Part shown: one piece after another, positions 37,513 through 45,589 of the stretch
Layout of the letters: each line of letters starts with the position of its first letter
Numbering within the stretch: the stretch's first letter is position 1
DNA from: an uncultured Alphaproteobacteria bacterium
Lineage (GTDB): Bacteria; Pseudomonadota; Alphaproteobacteria; CADEGL01
Assembly (NCBI GenBank): GCA_902826885.1
Contig: CADEGL010000005.1
Coordinates: forward strand, 14,027-78,026
Direction: 5' to 3'
DNA: 64,000 nt
Translations under genes and position numbers: made by a program
The notes under the pieces: model-generated
Seen by the model: the letters and a program-made list of their open reading frames with translations, nothing else
Databases searched by the model: none
What the model was told of the DNA's origin: nothing

Positions 37513-39042
37513 ATGGCTGACACGGCCAGCACGCCCAAGGCAACGCGGCGCGAATGGATCGGCTTGGCGGTCATCGCCCTGCCCTGCCTCCTCTATTCGA
37601 TGGACCTTACGGTCCTGAATCTGGCGGTGCCGCATCTGATCGCGGACTTGAAGCCCAGCGCCGCCCAGCTTTTGTGGATCGTCGACATCTACGGGTTTCT
37701 GGTCGCCGGTTTCCTGGTCACCATGGGAACGCTGGGCGATCGAATTGGACGCCGGAAGCTTCTTCTGATCGGCGCGGCCGCCTTCGGCGTGACCTCGTTG
37801 ATCGCCGCCTTCGCCCATACGGCCGAGACTCTGATCGCGGCGCGCGCGGTGCTGGGAGTGGCCGCGGCGACGCTGGCACCGTCTACCCTCTCCCTTCTTC
37901 GCAACATGTTCCATGATGCCAGGCAGCGCAGCGTGGCTATCGGCATCTGGATGGCCAGCTATGCCGCCGGGGCCGCGCTGGGGCCGCTGATCGGCGGCGC
38001 GCTGCTGGAGCATTTCTGGTGGGGCTCGGTTTTCCTCGTTGCCGTGCCGATCATGGCGATGCTGCTGGTCTTGGGCCCGATCTTCCTGCCGGAGTTCCGC
38101 GCGCCTTACACCGGACCATTGGATCTCGTCAGCGCGATTCTTTCCCTCGCGTCGGTATTGGCCGCGATTTACGGCATCAAGGATGCCGCCGAGCATGGCA
38201 TGAACGGGCCGGCGGGCGCGGCCATCGTCGCGGGATTGGTGCTCGGCGTGCTGTTCGTACGGCGGCAGCGCACGCTCGCCGATCCGCTGATCGACCTTCG
38301 CCTCTTCCGCGCGCCCGCCTTCAGCGTCTCGGTGGGCGCCAATCTGTTCGGCGTGTTCGGCGCTTTCGGCTGCTATCTCTTGATCGGACAGTATTTCCAG
38401 CTCGTGCTGGGGATGACACCGCTCGAGGCAGGCCTGTGGACGGCGCCGTCGGGGATCACGTTTATCGTCGGCGCCTTGCTCGCGCCCGTTTTGCTGCGGC
38501 ACTTTAGCCCGCGCCAGGTCATGGCGGGCGGCGCCGCATTGGCGGCGTTCGGTTTTGCCGTCCTGACGCTGGTCGAAGCCGGTGACCTTGCCGTGCTGAT
38601 GACGGGTTTCATTCTGTTCTGCCTCGGCATCGCGCCGCTCGGCACCCTGACCACCGATCTGATTGTGGGCTCGGCCCCGCCGGAGCGCGCGGGCGCCGCC
38701 GCGGCCATTTCGGAGACTAGCTCGGAGTTCGGCGGCGCGCTGGGCATTGCGGTGCTCGGTGCCATCGCCACGGCCTGGTATCGCGGCGTCATGCTGGATG
38801 CCCTGCCCCCCGGCCTATCCGGTGAAGCGGTGCAGGCCGCCAGCGCGACGTTGGGCGCTGCCGTGGCGGTATCCGCCTCTTTGTCCGCCGAGGCCGGGAC
38901 GGCCCTTCTGTCTGCGGCCCACGAGGCCTTTACGCAGGCGCTCGCGCTCGCGGCGGGGGTGTGCGCGCTGATCTCCGCGGCCGCGGCCGTTATGGCCGCG
39001 CTTCTGTTGCGCGATGTGCGGATCGGTCCGGCCCATTCCTGA
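37513..39042 (+). CDS. MFS transporter, DHA2 (14-span, EmrB/QacA) type
   Basis: A 509-residue inner-membrane drug:proton antiporter-like protein with about fourteen hydrophobic segments. Motif C-like and motif A-like blocks are seen: SMDLTVLNLAVPHLIADL in span 1 (Asp in the membrane, DHA2 hallmark), GDRIGRRKLLLIGAAAFG after span 2, and GVAAATLAPSTLSLLRNMF. The substrate is likely a cationic or hydrophobic drug but is not certain. It stands alone downstream of tRNA-Asn, with no regulator next to it on the same strand. Confidence 0.9.
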   Translation: MADTASTPKATRREWIGLAVIALPCLLYSMDLTVLNLAVPHLIADLKPSAAQLLWIVDIYGFLVAGFLVTMGTLGDRIGRRKLLLIGAAAFGVTSLIAAFAHTAETLIAARAVLGVAAATLAPSTLSLLRNMFHDARQRSVAIGIWMASYAAGAALGPLIGGALLEHFWWGSVFLVAVPIMAMLLVLGPIFLPEFRAPYTGPLDLVSAILSLASVLAAIYGIKDAAEHGMNGPAGAAIVAGLVLGVLFVRRQRTLADPLIDLRLFRAPAFSVSVGANLFGVFGAFGCYLLIGQYFQLVLGMTPLEAGLWTAPSGITFIVGALLAPVLLRHFSPRQVMAGGAALAAFGFAVLTLVEAGDLAVLMTGFILFCLGIAPLGTLTTDLIVGSAPPERAGAAAAISETSSEFGGALGIAVLGAIATAWYRGVMLDALPPGLSGEAVQAASATLGAAVAVSASLSAEAGTALLSAAHEAFTQALALAAGVCALISAAAAVMAALLLRDVRIGPAHS

Positions 39043-39118
39043 ATAATTTGTAAGACCGGAACAGCGCGGCTCTTGGCGCGTTGACGCAGACGGAATCCCC
39101 ATAACCCCGGGGCTGGCC

Positions 39119-39574
39119 GTGGCGGCGCCGAAACGCAACCAGAAGAAAAACAGCGGGCGCAGGCGCGATGCGTTCTCGCGCTTCGCCTCGTCGGTCTCGC
39201 GCCTGGCGGGCAAGCCCATCGTCTTTGCGATGGCTTGCGGGATTATCGTCGTTTGGGCGGCGTCAGGGCCGATGTTCGGCTACTCCGATACCTGGCAGCT
39301 TGTGATCAATACGGGCACGACGATCATCACTTTCCTCATGGTGTTCGTGATTCAGAACTCGCAGAACCGCGACGGCGCGGCGTTGCAGATCAAGCTAGAC
39401 GAGTTGATCCGCGCGTTGGAAGGCGCCGAAAACGCCCTTCTCGACCTGGAAGAGCTGGGCGACGTCGAGCTGGAAAAGATCCGGCAGGAATATGAGGAAC
39501 TGGCGGCAAAGGCACGCGAAGAACTGGACAAGATCGACGAAGGGCAGCGTTCGCCGCAGCCTGCTAACCGTTGA
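39119..39574 (+). CDS. Low-affinity iron permease family small membrane protein
   Basis: A 151-residue protein with two membrane spans (about 35-50 and 62-78). The segment TGTTIITFLMVFVIQNSQNRDGAALQIKLDELI is the signature of the bacterial low-affinity iron permease family. The C-terminal half is an acidic, probably coiled-coil helix (ELGDVELEKIRQEYEELAAKAREELDKID). Iron transport is an annotation by family and unproven for bacteria. It starts with GTG at 39119, and its 3' end overlaps the convergent SDR gene by 11 bp. Confidence 0.8.
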   Translation: MAAPKRNQKKNSGRRRDAFSRFASSVSRLAGKPIVFAMACGIIVVWAASGPMFGYSDTWQLVINTGTTIITFLMVFVIQNSQNRDGAALQIKLDELIRALEGAENALLDLEELGDVELEKIRQEYEELAAKAREELDKIDEGQRSPQPANR

Positions 39575-40424
39575 TGATTTCCCCGCCATTCGGGTGCAGC
39601 ACCTGGCCGGTCATGTAGCTCGAATCTTCCGATGCCAGGAACACGTAGCATGGCGCGATTTCATCTGGCTGGCCCGCGCGGCCCATGGGCGCTTTCATGC
39701 CGAATTCCGCCACCTCTCTAGCCTTGAAACTCGACGGGATCAGCGGCGTCCAGATTGGCCCGGGCGCTACGGCGTTGACCCGGATATCGCGGCGGATCAG
39801 CGCCTGCGCGATTGAACGCGTAAAGGCGACCAAAGCCCCCTTGGTCGCGGCGTAGTCGATGAGATGCCCGCTGCCGCGATAGGCCGTGACCGACGTCGTG
39901 TTCACGATCGCGCCCCCCTTGGGCAGGTGCTTGAGCGCGGCGATGGTCAAGTAGAACGCGCCGAAGACGTTGGTCTCGAAGGTACGTTTCAGATCCGCCG
40001 TCTTGATCTTGGCAGGGTCGTCTTGGGGAAACTGCACCGCCGCGTTGTTGATCAGCACGTCGAGCCCGCCGAACGCCGAGACCGTCCGCTTCACCGCGCG
40101 CCGGCAAAACGCCTCGCTGCGCACGTCGCCACGCAAGCTCAGGCACGCACGGCCCGCCTCTTCCACCAAGGATTGCGTCTTCCGTGCGTCGGCGCTTTCC
40201 TCCAAATAGAGGATCGCCACGTCCGCGCCTTCCTTTGCGCAAGCCACCGCGACCGCGCGGCCGATACCGCTATCGCCGCCGGAGATCAGCACGATCTTGC
40301 CGCGCAGGCGATTGGCGCCCACATAGCCCGCCGCATCGCCCTCGGGCCTGGGCCGCATCAGGCGTTGCCGCCCGGGCTGGCGTCGCTGGTGCTGCGCGGG
40401 CCTGGCATTCTTTGGCGCGGCCAT
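39564..40424 (-). CDS. SDR family oxidoreductase (YghA-like)
   Basis: A 286-residue NAD(P)-dependent short-chain dehydrogenase. A basic, disordered leader of about 35 residues precedes the cofactor loop SGGDSGIGRAVAVACAKEGA. The catalytic Ser and Tyr-x-x-x-Lys are in TTSVTAYRGSGHLIDYAATKGAL, and the family ending SSYMTGQVLHPNGGEIING is present. It lies 4 bp after the ku gene; SDRs of this branch are often found beside stress and DNA end-joining genes, though the link is unexplained. Confidence 0.88.
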   Translation of the reverse strand: MAAPKNARPAQHQRRQPGRQRLMRPRPEGDAAGYVGANRLRGKIVLISGGDSGIGRAVAVACAKEGADVAILYLEESADARKTQSLVEEAGRACLSLRGDVRSEAFCRRAVKRTVSAFGGLDVLINNAAVQFPQDDPAKIKTADLKRTFETNVFGAFYLTIAALKHLPKGGAIVNTTSVTAYRGSGHLIDYAATKGALVAFTRSIAQALIRRDIRVNAVAPGPIWTPLIPSSFKAREVAEFGMKAPMGRAGQPDEIAPCYVFLASEDSSYMTGQVLHPNGGEIING

Positions 40425-40428
40425 GAGG

Positions 40429-41340
40429 TCAGCCTCGCCTTCTGCGCTTGGCGGGGGCTTTCACGGCGGAGCGGCGTTTCGGTGCGGATTTCTTGCGCGA
40501 CGGCAGATGATGAATCGTCGCCGACTTCTTATCGCCGCTTGCCTCCTTGCTTTTCCCTTTTCCTTTACCCGCGAGGCTCCGTTTGAGCGCGGTCATCAGG
40601 TCGACCACGTTCGATCTATCTTCTTCCTCGGGCTCCTCTGGCAGCTTCTCGCCCGCCAGCTTGGCGTCGATCAGTTCGCGCAGCCGGTCCTCGTAGCGGT
40701 TCTTGAAGTCGGCGGGGTCGAAATCGCCGGATTTCTGCTCCACCAGCTTGGCCGCGATGGCAACCATGTCGGCCTCCGGTTTGCCGCCCGCGCCGCGCAG
40801 GACGTCGGACATATCCCGGATGTCCTCGGCCTCGTGCAGGCTGTGGCCGACCATGCCCTTGCCTTCCGGTTCAATGGCGACGACGCGCTCGCGGCGTGAG
40901 ATCACCACGCGGGCCAGCGCCACCTTGTTCGCTTTCCTCATGGCCTCGCGGATGACGCCGAACGCCTCGTCATCGGCCTTTCCTGCGGGCACCACGTAAT
41001 AGGATTGGTCGTAGAAGATGGGGGCGATATCCGTCGCGGGCACGAACTTCTCGATGGCCATCACGTCGGACGTCTCGATCTTCAATTCGTCCAGTTCCTC
41101 GTCGGTCACCACGACGTAACGGTCCTTGGAGTATTGGTAGCCTTTCACCAGATCGGCACGCTCCAGTTCCTCGCCTGTCTCGGCATCGGTGGGCTGCATG
41201 CGGATGCGATTCCCGGTCTCGGGGTTCAATAGGTTGAAATGAATTTCCTCGCGGTGGGTCAGCACCGGGAAAAGTTTGACCTCGCACGAAACCAGCGAGA
41301 GTTTGAGCTGGCCCTGCCAAAGCGGGCGTCGTTCGGCCAT
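40429..41340 (-). CDS. ku: Non-homologous end joining protein Ku
   Basis: A 303-residue bacterial Ku that binds DNA ends and recruits LigD. The opening WQGQLKLSLVSCEVKLFPV and the blocks GYQYSKDRYVVVTDEELDEL, FYDQSYYVVPAG and EKFVPATDIAPI are typical of the Ku core barrel. The C-terminus is Lys-rich (GKGKGKSKEASGDKK and RKKSAPKRRSAVK), as in many LigD-partnered Ku proteins. It follows ligD by 9 bp on the same strand. Confidence 0.96.
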   Translation of the reverse strand: MAERRPLWQGQLKLSLVSCEVKLFPVLTHREEIHFNLLNPETGNRIRMQPTDAETGEELERADLVKGYQYSKDRYVVVTDEELDELKIETSDVMAIEKFVPATDIAPIFYDQSYYVVPAGKADDEAFGVIREAMRKANKVALARVVISRRERVVAIEPEGKGMVGHSLHEAEDIRDMSDVLRGAGGKPEADMVAIAAKLVEQKSGDFDPADFKNRYEDRLRELIDAKLAGEKLPEEPEEEDRSNVVDLMTALKRSLAGKGKGKSKEASGDKKSATIHHLPSRKKSAPKRRSAVKAPAKRRRRG

Positions 41341-41349
41341 GGTCGCCTC

Positions 41350-44061
41350 CTAACGAAGCTTGAGGGTCTTCCGCGCGGCGGCGGAGATGGTTCGCGCGGC
41401 ATCGAAGAAGCCGGCCCAAGGATCGTGCTTTCGCCGCGCGATACGCGCCGGCACGGTCGCCATGGTGAAGCGGCGCGGGTCGAGCGAAGCCGTAACCTCC
41501 GACCATGCGAGGGGGGTGGCCACTGTCGCTTCCGGCCGGGCGCGCGGCGAGAATGGCGCGACGGCGGTGGCGCCGCGGCCGTTGCGCAGATAATCCACGA
41601 ACACCCGTCCCTTGCGTGCGCGCTTGGAGGCGACGGCAACATAGGTTTCGGGGTCGCTTTCCTCCATATGGTCCGCGATGGCCTTCGTGAACGCTTTCAC
41701 CTCTGGCCATGCGGCGGCCGGTTTCAGGGGTGCTACGACATGCAGCCCCTTCCCGCCCGTGGTCTTGCAAAAGCTTTCTAGCCCCAGTTCGCCCAACAGC
41801 TTCCGCACGGCATGCGCGCCTTCGACCACGCGTGCGAACTTCAACCCTTCATCTGGGTCGAGGTCGATGACGATCTGGTCCGGTTTCTCGATTGTCTTGA
41901 GGCGGGAACTCCACAGATGGATTTCCAGAACACTCATCTGCGCCAGCGCGACAAGACCGTCCGCGTCCTGGATGGCCAGGACCTCTTCCTTCCCCGCGCG
42001 CACGGTTTTGATCGGTTTTGGAAAGCCAGGAGAGGCATGCTTCTGGAAAAAGCACTGTCCTTCCGCACCATCCGGACAACGGACCAACGCCAAGGGTCGG
42101 TTCCCGATATGCGGTAACGCAACCTCCGCCATGGCCCGCCAATAAGCCGCCAGGTCGGCTTTCGTGATTGTGGCCTCGGGCCAAAGGACGCGGTCCGGAT
42201 GCGTCAGCCGCACATCGCCCTCGTGCGTCTCGCGTGCATCGATGATGGTCGGCGCGCCGCGCTTGGGCTTCGCCGCCTTGCCGCGCGCGGCAGGCCGTTT
42301 CGATGGCCTTCTGGCCACGACGATCCGCGCGCCCGGACGCCGGACGATGGCGGGCGCGCCCATATCGGCGTCGCTCTCGGGTGCTTCACGCACAACCTCC
42401 TCGGCCGCCTTGTCGTCTCGTAGGCCAAGGAAAGTGGAATGACGCAGGATTTTATCGGGCGTCCAACTTCCATACTGGATCTCGACGACCAGCTTGGGCT
42501 TTACCCAGCGAATGCCCTTCGGCACCTCACCCGCATGGAAGGCGATGGATGGGCCGGTCTTTACTTCCAAGTCGTCCAAGGCGCGCCGGAGAGTACTCAG
42601 AGTTTTGCGATCGAAGCCCGTGCCCACGCCGCCCGCATAATGCAGCGCGCCTTCACCGTCGTAGTAGCCGAGGTGCAGCGAGCCCAGCCCTTCGCGGCTT
42701 CCTGACGGTTCAGTGAAACCCAGGATCACGAATTCCTCGCGGCCGATACATTTCACCTTCAGCCAGCTTCTGCTGCGGCCCGATTCGTAACGCGCGTCCG
42801 CGCGCTTGCAGATGATGCCTTCCAGATGCATGGCGCAGGCTTTGGCGCGCATGGGTTCCGCCGAACCTTCGACATGGTCGCTGAAGCGCAACGCGCCGCC
42901 GTCGTGGCCTTGCAACAAGACCTTGAGCGCGGCCTTGCGGTCGGTCAGAGGACAGCGTTGCAGATCGTATCCATCCAGATAAGGCAGATCGAACAAGTAG
43001 TAGAACAGCCGGTCGCTGCGGCCGTCCGACAGGTCGCTCTTCAGCTGGCCGAAATTGGAACGGCCTTCCGCATCCAGCGAGACCACCTCGCCATCCAAGT
43101 AGGCCTCGTGCAACCCCAGCCCTTCCAGCGGCGGCACCAGGTGTGGCAGCTTGCGGGTCCAGTCGAGTCCGTTGCGGCTCCAGATAGTGACCTTGCCGCG
43201 CTCGACCCGCGTCAGCATCCGATATCCGTCGAACTTAATCTCGCTGAGCCACCCCCGCCCTTCCGGCACCTCCTCGGTGAGGGTCGCGAGCTGGGGCGCC
43301 AGCTTGCGGGGCAATCGTGCGCGGCGGCTGCCCGCAATGCCGTTAGGATCGAGCCGGATGGCCGCGGCGGCGGGCTTTCGCTTTGCCTTGGCAGGCGCCT
43401 TCTTCTTGAGGGTCTCGACTTTCTCTTTCCGAGCCTCCGCCTTTCTGGCCTTGCGCCGGGGCGCATCGCCGCCGGCGATCGCGTCCATTTCACGGCCGGT
43501 GGCAACAGAGGCCATGTTTTCGCGCACGACCTTGTCGTTGCTGCCCTCCTCGGCCTGGTCATCGTGCCGTTTGATGAGCAGCCAGTTGTTGCGCTTCTCC
43601 TTCGGGCGGCGCTTCAGACGCGTGAGGATGAATTCGCCCTTCAGCCGCTCGCCGTTCAAGCGGAAGTGAAGCGTGCCTTTGCGCAACGCCTTCAGCGGCT
43701 CTTCCTCGGGAAGCCAGGTGCCTTGATCCCATAGCATGACGGTGCCGCCGCCATATTGGCCTTGCGGGATGGTGCCTTCGAAGTCGCCATAGTCGAGCGG
43801 GTGGTCCTCGACCTCGACCGCTAGGCGACGCTGCTTGGGGTCGAGCGATGGACCCTTGGGAATGGCCCAGCTCTTGAGGACGCCGCCGACTTCCAGACGG
43901 AAATCGTAGTGAAGATGACTCGCGGCGTGTTTTTGGATCACGAACCGCGACGCCGATTTTTTCGCGCGCAAACGACTGCCACGCGGCTCGGGCGTGCGGC
44001 GGAAGTCGCGCTTGGCGTTGTAGGTCCGAAGTTCGGGCGTCGCCATATGAGCCTTCGCCAA
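41350..44061 (-). CDS. ligD: Multifunctional ATP-dependent DNA ligase LigD
   Basis: A 903-residue end-joining enzyme in the order phosphoesterase-ligase-polymerase. The phosphoesterase domain (about 20-170) has HAASHLHYDFRLEVGG and DHPLDYGDFEGTIP. A basic linker leads to the ligase with the nucleotidyl-transfer lysine in LSEIKFDGYRML and YLDGEVVSLD. The primase-polymerase domain (about 620-900) starts THPDRVLWPEATITKADLA and carries the metal Asp pair in VIDLDPDEG. All three active sites look intact. It is upstream of ku on the same strand. Confidence 0.96.
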   Translation of the reverse strand: MAKAHMATPELRTYNAKRDFRRTPEPRGSRLRAKKSASRFVIQKHAASHLHYDFRLEVGGVLKSWAIPKGPSLDPKQRRLAVEVEDHPLDYGDFEGTIPQGQYGGGTVMLWDQGTWLPEEEPLKALRKGTLHFRLNGERLKGEFILTRLKRRPKEKRNNWLLIKRHDDQAEEGSNDKVVRENMASVATGREMDAIAGGDAPRRKARKAEARKEKVETLKKKAPAKAKRKPAAAAIRLDPNGIAGSRRARLPRKLAPQLATLTEEVPEGRGWLSEIKFDGYRMLTRVERGKVTIWSRNGLDWTRKLPHLVPPLEGLGLHEAYLDGEVVSLDAEGRSNFGQLKSDLSDGRSDRLFYYLFDLPYLDGYDLQRCPLTDRKAALKVLLQGHDGGALRFSDHVEGSAEPMRAKACAMHLEGIICKRADARYESGRSRSWLKVKCIGREEFVILGFTEPSGSREGLGSLHLGYYDGEGALHYAGGVGTGFDRKTLSTLRRALDDLEVKTGPSIAFHAGEVPKGIRWVKPKLVVEIQYGSWTPDKILRHSTFLGLRDDKAAEEVVREAPESDADMGAPAIVRRPGARIVVARRPSKRPAARGKAAKPKRGAPTIIDARETHEGDVRLTHPDRVLWPEATITKADLAAYWRAMAEVALPHIGNRPLALVRCPDGAEGQCFFQKHASPGFPKPIKTVRAGKEEVLAIQDADGLVALAQMSVLEIHLWSSRLKTIEKPDQIVIDLDPDEGLKFARVVEGAHAVRKLLGELGLESFCKTTGGKGLHVVAPLKPAAAWPEVKAFTKAIADHMEESDPETYVAVASKRARKGRVFVDYLRNGRGATAVAPFSPRARPEATVATPLAWSEVTASLDPRRFTMATVPARIARRKHDPWAGFFDAARTISAAARKTLKLR

Positions 44062-44124
44062 AGATTCCTTGGCTCAACGCCTTGGCCCTGCGGAGAGTTC
44101 CGCCCGGCACGACCGCAGAAAAGA

Positions 44125-44153
44125 AAACCGCCGGCCTTTTGGGCCGGCGGTTT
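44125..44153 (-). terminator. Terminator after the FecR-domain gene
   Basis: A perfect 12-bp stem (44125-44136 with 44142-44153) with a 5-base loop. On the minus strand it is followed by TTTCTTTTC. It begins 4 bases past the stop of the FecR-domain gene. Confidence 0.88.
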
Positions 44154-44156
44154 CAC

Positions 44157-44960
44157 TCACATCTTCATCCCTGGCATTCGCGACGGCGGCGTCATCGCGG
44201 GTGGCGGTGACGGCGGCGGTGTGACGACTGGCGGTGTTGGGGCCATCTGAAGCGTCCGCAGCTGCGACTGGCCGGAAAGCCCGCTGGGCGGGCCGCCTCC
44301 GCCGTCGCCCAGCGAGTCATCGCTGTCGAACCAGGCCGTCATCTTTTCCGACGACCCGTTGGCATCGCCGGGCACAGCGTCGACCTTCACGTCGGCGCCG
44401 CCCTTGTCGACCTTGCCCTGGTAATTGGGGTCGATCACGGTGAGTTGACTGCTCGGACGCAGCGGTGTGATCACGACCTGGCCGCTGATCACGGCCACGC
44501 GCGTATCGCCGGCCGGCGTGACTTCAAGGAGAAGATCGGTACCGCGCACACCGATGACGGCGGACGGTGTTTGGATCTTGTAGCCGGCCTTGTTCATCGT
44601 GCCGGTGACGAAGCGGAACATGCCCTGGCCTACGTTCAGGACCAGTTCTCCTGTCTTTTTCTGCGGGTCGTAGACGAACTTATCCAGCACCACCACGCTG
44701 CTGCCGCCAACACGGAAATCGGTATCGTCGCGGAAGCGGATCTGCGCCCAGGCGGATTTCTGGGTTTCGACGCGTTCGCTACCGAACACGTCGGTCTGAA
44801 TGGAGAGCGTGCGCCGTGTCTGTCCGGGCGGCGTGCCGAACGCATCGGGCTGGACGCCGCTGATCGAGCCGATCGACGCCAATTGCTGGGTTTGACCGGG
44901 CGCGGCCACCAAGACGAGCCCGCCCGTGATCATGGTGACGGTCAGTATCCGTCGAAGCAT
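44157..44960 (-). CDS. FecR-domain exported protein with proline-rich tail
   Basis: A 267-residue secreted or periplasmic protein. A signal peptide of about 26 residues (MLRRILTVTMITGGLVLVAAPGQTQ) is followed by a FecR/PpdD-like domain: AWAQIRFRDDTDFRVGGSSVVVLDKFVYD, MFRFVTGTMNKAGYKIQTPSAVIGVRGTDLL and ISGQVVITP. The last 30 residues are proline-rich (PTPPVVTPPPSPPPAMTPP). I chose the ATG at 44960 because GAGGC precedes it and the signal peptide begins there. There is no sigma factor or TonB receptor partner, so it is not a classical iron-citrate sensor. Its function is unknown. Confidence 0.82.
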   Translation of the reverse strand: MLRRILTVTMITGGLVLVAAPGQTQQLASIGSISGVQPDAFGTPPGQTRRTLSIQTDVFGSERVETQKSAWAQIRFRDDTDFRVGGSSVVVLDKFVYDPQKKTGELVLNVGQGMFRFVTGTMNKAGYKIQTPSAVIGVRGTDLLLEVTPAGDTRVAVISGQVVITPLRPSSQLTVIDPNYQGKVDKGGADVKVDAVPGDANGSSEKMTAWFDSDDSLGDGGGGPPSGLSGQSQLRTLQMAPTPPVVTPPPSPPPAMTPPSRMPGMKM

Positions 44961-45261
44961 GTCTGCCTCGTATTGCTTGCCTTCTAGGCCGGACAATCCC
45001 GGCCGGACGCCCCCGTCCCCGCCGAATGATCCTCCATCCCGGCGCGTGTCTTATCAGTGACCGACGTCACTGGCCCAAACAAGCTTAAAGCACTGATCGA
45101 ATGTAGGTTCTTGTCGGTTAAGCGATTTCGAAAACGCATCGCTCCGCCGATCGGAATATGCGCGCGCATGCTTCCGGCTGACTTTGCACGGGATTTGCGT
45201 ATACTTCATCTGGTAGGCGCCTCGCGTCGCCAACCCAAATCTCGCGGAGGGGGTGGGTCAT
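44961..45261. other. Intergenic region of about 300 bp with an inverted repeat
   Basis: No gene is supported here. It separates the divergent FecR gene and a small plus-strand gene, so it should hold both promoters. Positions 45055-45072 form an inverted repeat CAGTGAC-CGAC-GTCACTG with perfect 7-bp arms, a possible operator. GC is lower than in the surrounding genes. No RNA gene was recognised. Confidence 0.6.
45055..45072. promoter_or_regulatory. Inverted repeat, possible operator
   Basis: Perfect 7-bp arms CAGTGAC and GTCACTG around CGAC, about 95 bp upstream of the FecR gene start and about 190 bp upstream of the small gene. No regulator gene lies adjacent, so the binder is unknown. Confidence 0.4.
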
Positions 45262-45528
45262 ATGCGAGAAACGAGCGTGAGCCGCGGCCAGTGTTTTCAA
45301 AAGGCCGACGGGACAGGAATTGTCTTTAAGGTCATAGAGTTGGTTGACCGCGCTCACATGCCGCATGCGCGCCTCTCTCGCCTGGACAATCCGAGCGAAG
45401 AACGGGTGATCGCGGTCACGGCCTTGCGGGACAAGCGGTTGTTCGTGCCCGCTTCGGCCGGCGCCTTACCGGTGCGGGAACGGCAGGACGCGGCCGATCT
45501 GACCTTGGAGCCGGCGCCCGGCGACTAG
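45262..45528 (+). CDS. Small hypothetical protein, 88 residues
   Basis: I do not recognise a named family. The sequence begins MRETSVSRGQCFQK and reads as a compact beta-rich fold: GIVFKVIELVDRAHMPHARLSR, then RVIAVTALRDKRLFVPA. It may bind or sense a small ligand, but nothing proves it. The ATG at 45262 is preceded by GGAGG about 11 bases upstream; a GTG at 45253 would be too close to that site. There is no signal peptide or membrane span. It converges on the second molybdenum hydroxylase gene across a terminator. Confidence 0.65.
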   Translation: MRETSVSRGQCFQKADGTGIVFKVIELVDRAHMPHARLSRLDNPSEERVIAVTALRDKRLFVPASAGALPVRERQDAADLTLEPAPGD

Positions 45529-45548
45529 GTACGGACGACGAAAGAAAA

Positions 45549-45574
45549 AAGGCCCGCCGTTTCTGACGGGCCTT
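45549..45574 (-). terminator. Terminator between the small gene and hydroxylase copy 2
   Basis: An 8-bp stem (45549-45556 with 45567-45574) with a 10-base loop. On the minus strand it is followed by six T then CTTTC, ending the hydroxylase transcript about 16 bases past its stop. It lies between convergent genes and may also serve the plus strand. Confidence 0.85.
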
Positions 45575-45589
45575 CGTTCATTTCACCGC

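Noticed and set aside
42826-43734. Plus-strand open frame of 302 codons opposite ligD
   Set aside because: It is antisense to the intact LigD ligase domain and has no motif.
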